From Methanomicrobiales archaeon (lineage in GTDB: Archaea; Halobacteriota; Methanomicrobia; Methanomicrobiales; Methanospirillaceae): a stretch of DNA of 5,175 bases. The position numbers and the translations under genes were made by a program. Location of the stretch: assembly GCA_017883495.1 (NCBI GenBank), contig JADGNL010000014.1, positions 1-5,175 on the forward strand, read 5' to 3'. The notes beneath the pieces were generated by a model. That model had not been told where the DNA came from and made no database searches. It was given only the letters and a program-made list of their open reading frames with translations. Below, piece by piece: positions 4,622 through 5,175 of the stretch (its first letter is position 1; the number at the start of each line of letters is the position of its first letter).

Positions 4622-5175
4622 ATGGCCGACGGAGAACTCGCGCTGCTCCAGCTGAACGATACGCATGCGTACCTCGAGCCCCACCCCGAGGTCTTCTGGG
4701 AGGGTGAGGGGCCGACCTTCCGGACGGCGGGCGGATACGCCCGAATCGCCGGGCTCGTCGATCGCGTCCGAGCGGAGACCGGAGGAAAGACACTCCTCCT
4801 CGACTGCGGCGACACCCTCCACGGAACCGCGCCCGCCGTGAAGACCCGCGGGGCCGCGATGGTCCCGGTGCTGAACGCACTCGGGATTGCGGCCATGACG
4901 GCGCATTGGGACTTCGCGTACGGCCCCGCCCGGCTCCGCGAGCTCGCGACCATGCTCGACTATCCGGTCCTCGCGCTGAACTGCTACGACCAAGCAAGCG
5001 GGGGCCGGCCATTTCCCCCATCGATCCAGATCGAGACCCCGGACCTCACTGTCGGTGTGGCCGGCATCGCCGCGACGGTCCTGGACAAGGTCATGCCCCC
5101 GTCGTTCGCGGCGGGGTTGCGGTTCACGGACGGGATCAACGAGTTGCCGGAGGTCATCGCGGACCTCCGTGAAGC
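4622..5175 (+). CDS. Metallophosphatase/5'-nucleotidase family, SoxB-like branch (5' part only)
   Basis: The first 184 codons of a binuclear-metal phosphoesterase; the frame is open to the window edge and the C-terminal part is missing. LLQLNDTHAYLEPHPE (8-23) is the first metal-binding motif, with D13 and H15. LLLDCGDTLHGT (58-69) carries D64 and H67 in the place of the usual GGD motif. TAHWDFAYG (93-101) stands where most family members have GNHD/E, a variation known from SoxB proteins (GHWEF type). ALNCYD (118-123) follows, then GVAGIA (145-150) and DKVMPPSF (155-162). These proteins hydrolyse phosphate esters such as nucleotides, or are related in fold; the substrate here is unknown. The N-terminus has no signal peptide, so the protein should be cytoplasmic, unlike UshA or SoxB, which are exported. 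No sulfur-oxidation context is present, so a Sox function is unlikely. The start is supported by box A 28 bases upstream. Confidence 0.85.
   Translation, partial: MADGELALLQLNDTHAYLEPHPEVFWEGEGPTFRTAGGYARIAGLVDRVRAETGGKTLLLDCGDTLHGTAPAVKTRGAAMVPVLNALGIAAMTAHWDFAYGPARLRELATMLDYPVLALNCYDQASGGRPFPPSIQIETPDLTVGVAGIAATVLDKVMPPSFAAGLRFTDGINELPEVIADLRE

Noticed and set aside
4259..4993. 244-residue minus-strand ORF spanning the small ORF and the phosphatase start
   Set aside because: It runs opposite two promoters and three better supported + strand genes and has no recognisable domain.

Overview
The window looks like a piece of a GC-rich euryarchaeal genome, most likely a methanogen of the order Methanomicrobiales (Methanoculleus-like). 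The reasons are archaeal promoters (AT-rich box A about 28-31 bases before the start codon, with little or no leader), a phosphoribulokinase of the methanogen type, a small winged-helix protein of an archaeal type, and protein sequences that resemble that group. The assignment rests on recognition by eye, not on a database search.

Layout, all on the + strand: bases 1-324 hold an uncertain reading-frame remnant, an AT-rich stretch with several promoter-like boxes, and a leader ending in a perfect AGGAGG. Next comes a glycoside hydrolase family 57 gene (325-1782) that has no in-frame ATG, GTG or TTG at its conserved N-terminus and appears to start at ATT. It overlaps by 19 bases a GT4 glycosyltransferase of glycogen-synthase type (1764-2897). 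A 159-base intergenic region with an 8-bp inverted repeat and three GATGC repeats leads to a phosphoribulokinase gene (3057-4091). A small winged-helix gene (4130-4381) with its own TATA box follows, then a 61-residue unknown ORF (4388-4573). The window ends inside a metallophosphatase of the 5'-nucleotidase/SoxB-like branch (4622 to the edge), which runs off the end and is easily overlooked because it has no stop codon here.

Functional picture: the first two genes form a translationally coupled pair for alpha-glucan (glycogen) turnover. Phosphoribulokinase makes ribulose 1,5-bisphosphate, which in Methanomicrobiales feeds form III RuBisCO in the reductive hexulose-phosphate pathway and so exchanges carbon with fructose 6-phosphate, the entry point to glycogen. 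The cluster therefore places sugar-phosphate carbon cycling beside sugar storage. The winged-helix gene and the repeats before prk are possible control elements, but that is inference.

I see no CRISPR array, complete mobile element, tRNA or rRNA. The most unusual points are the ATT start of the GH57 gene, the structured region before prk, and the AHWD variant of the usual GNHD/E motif in the last gene.
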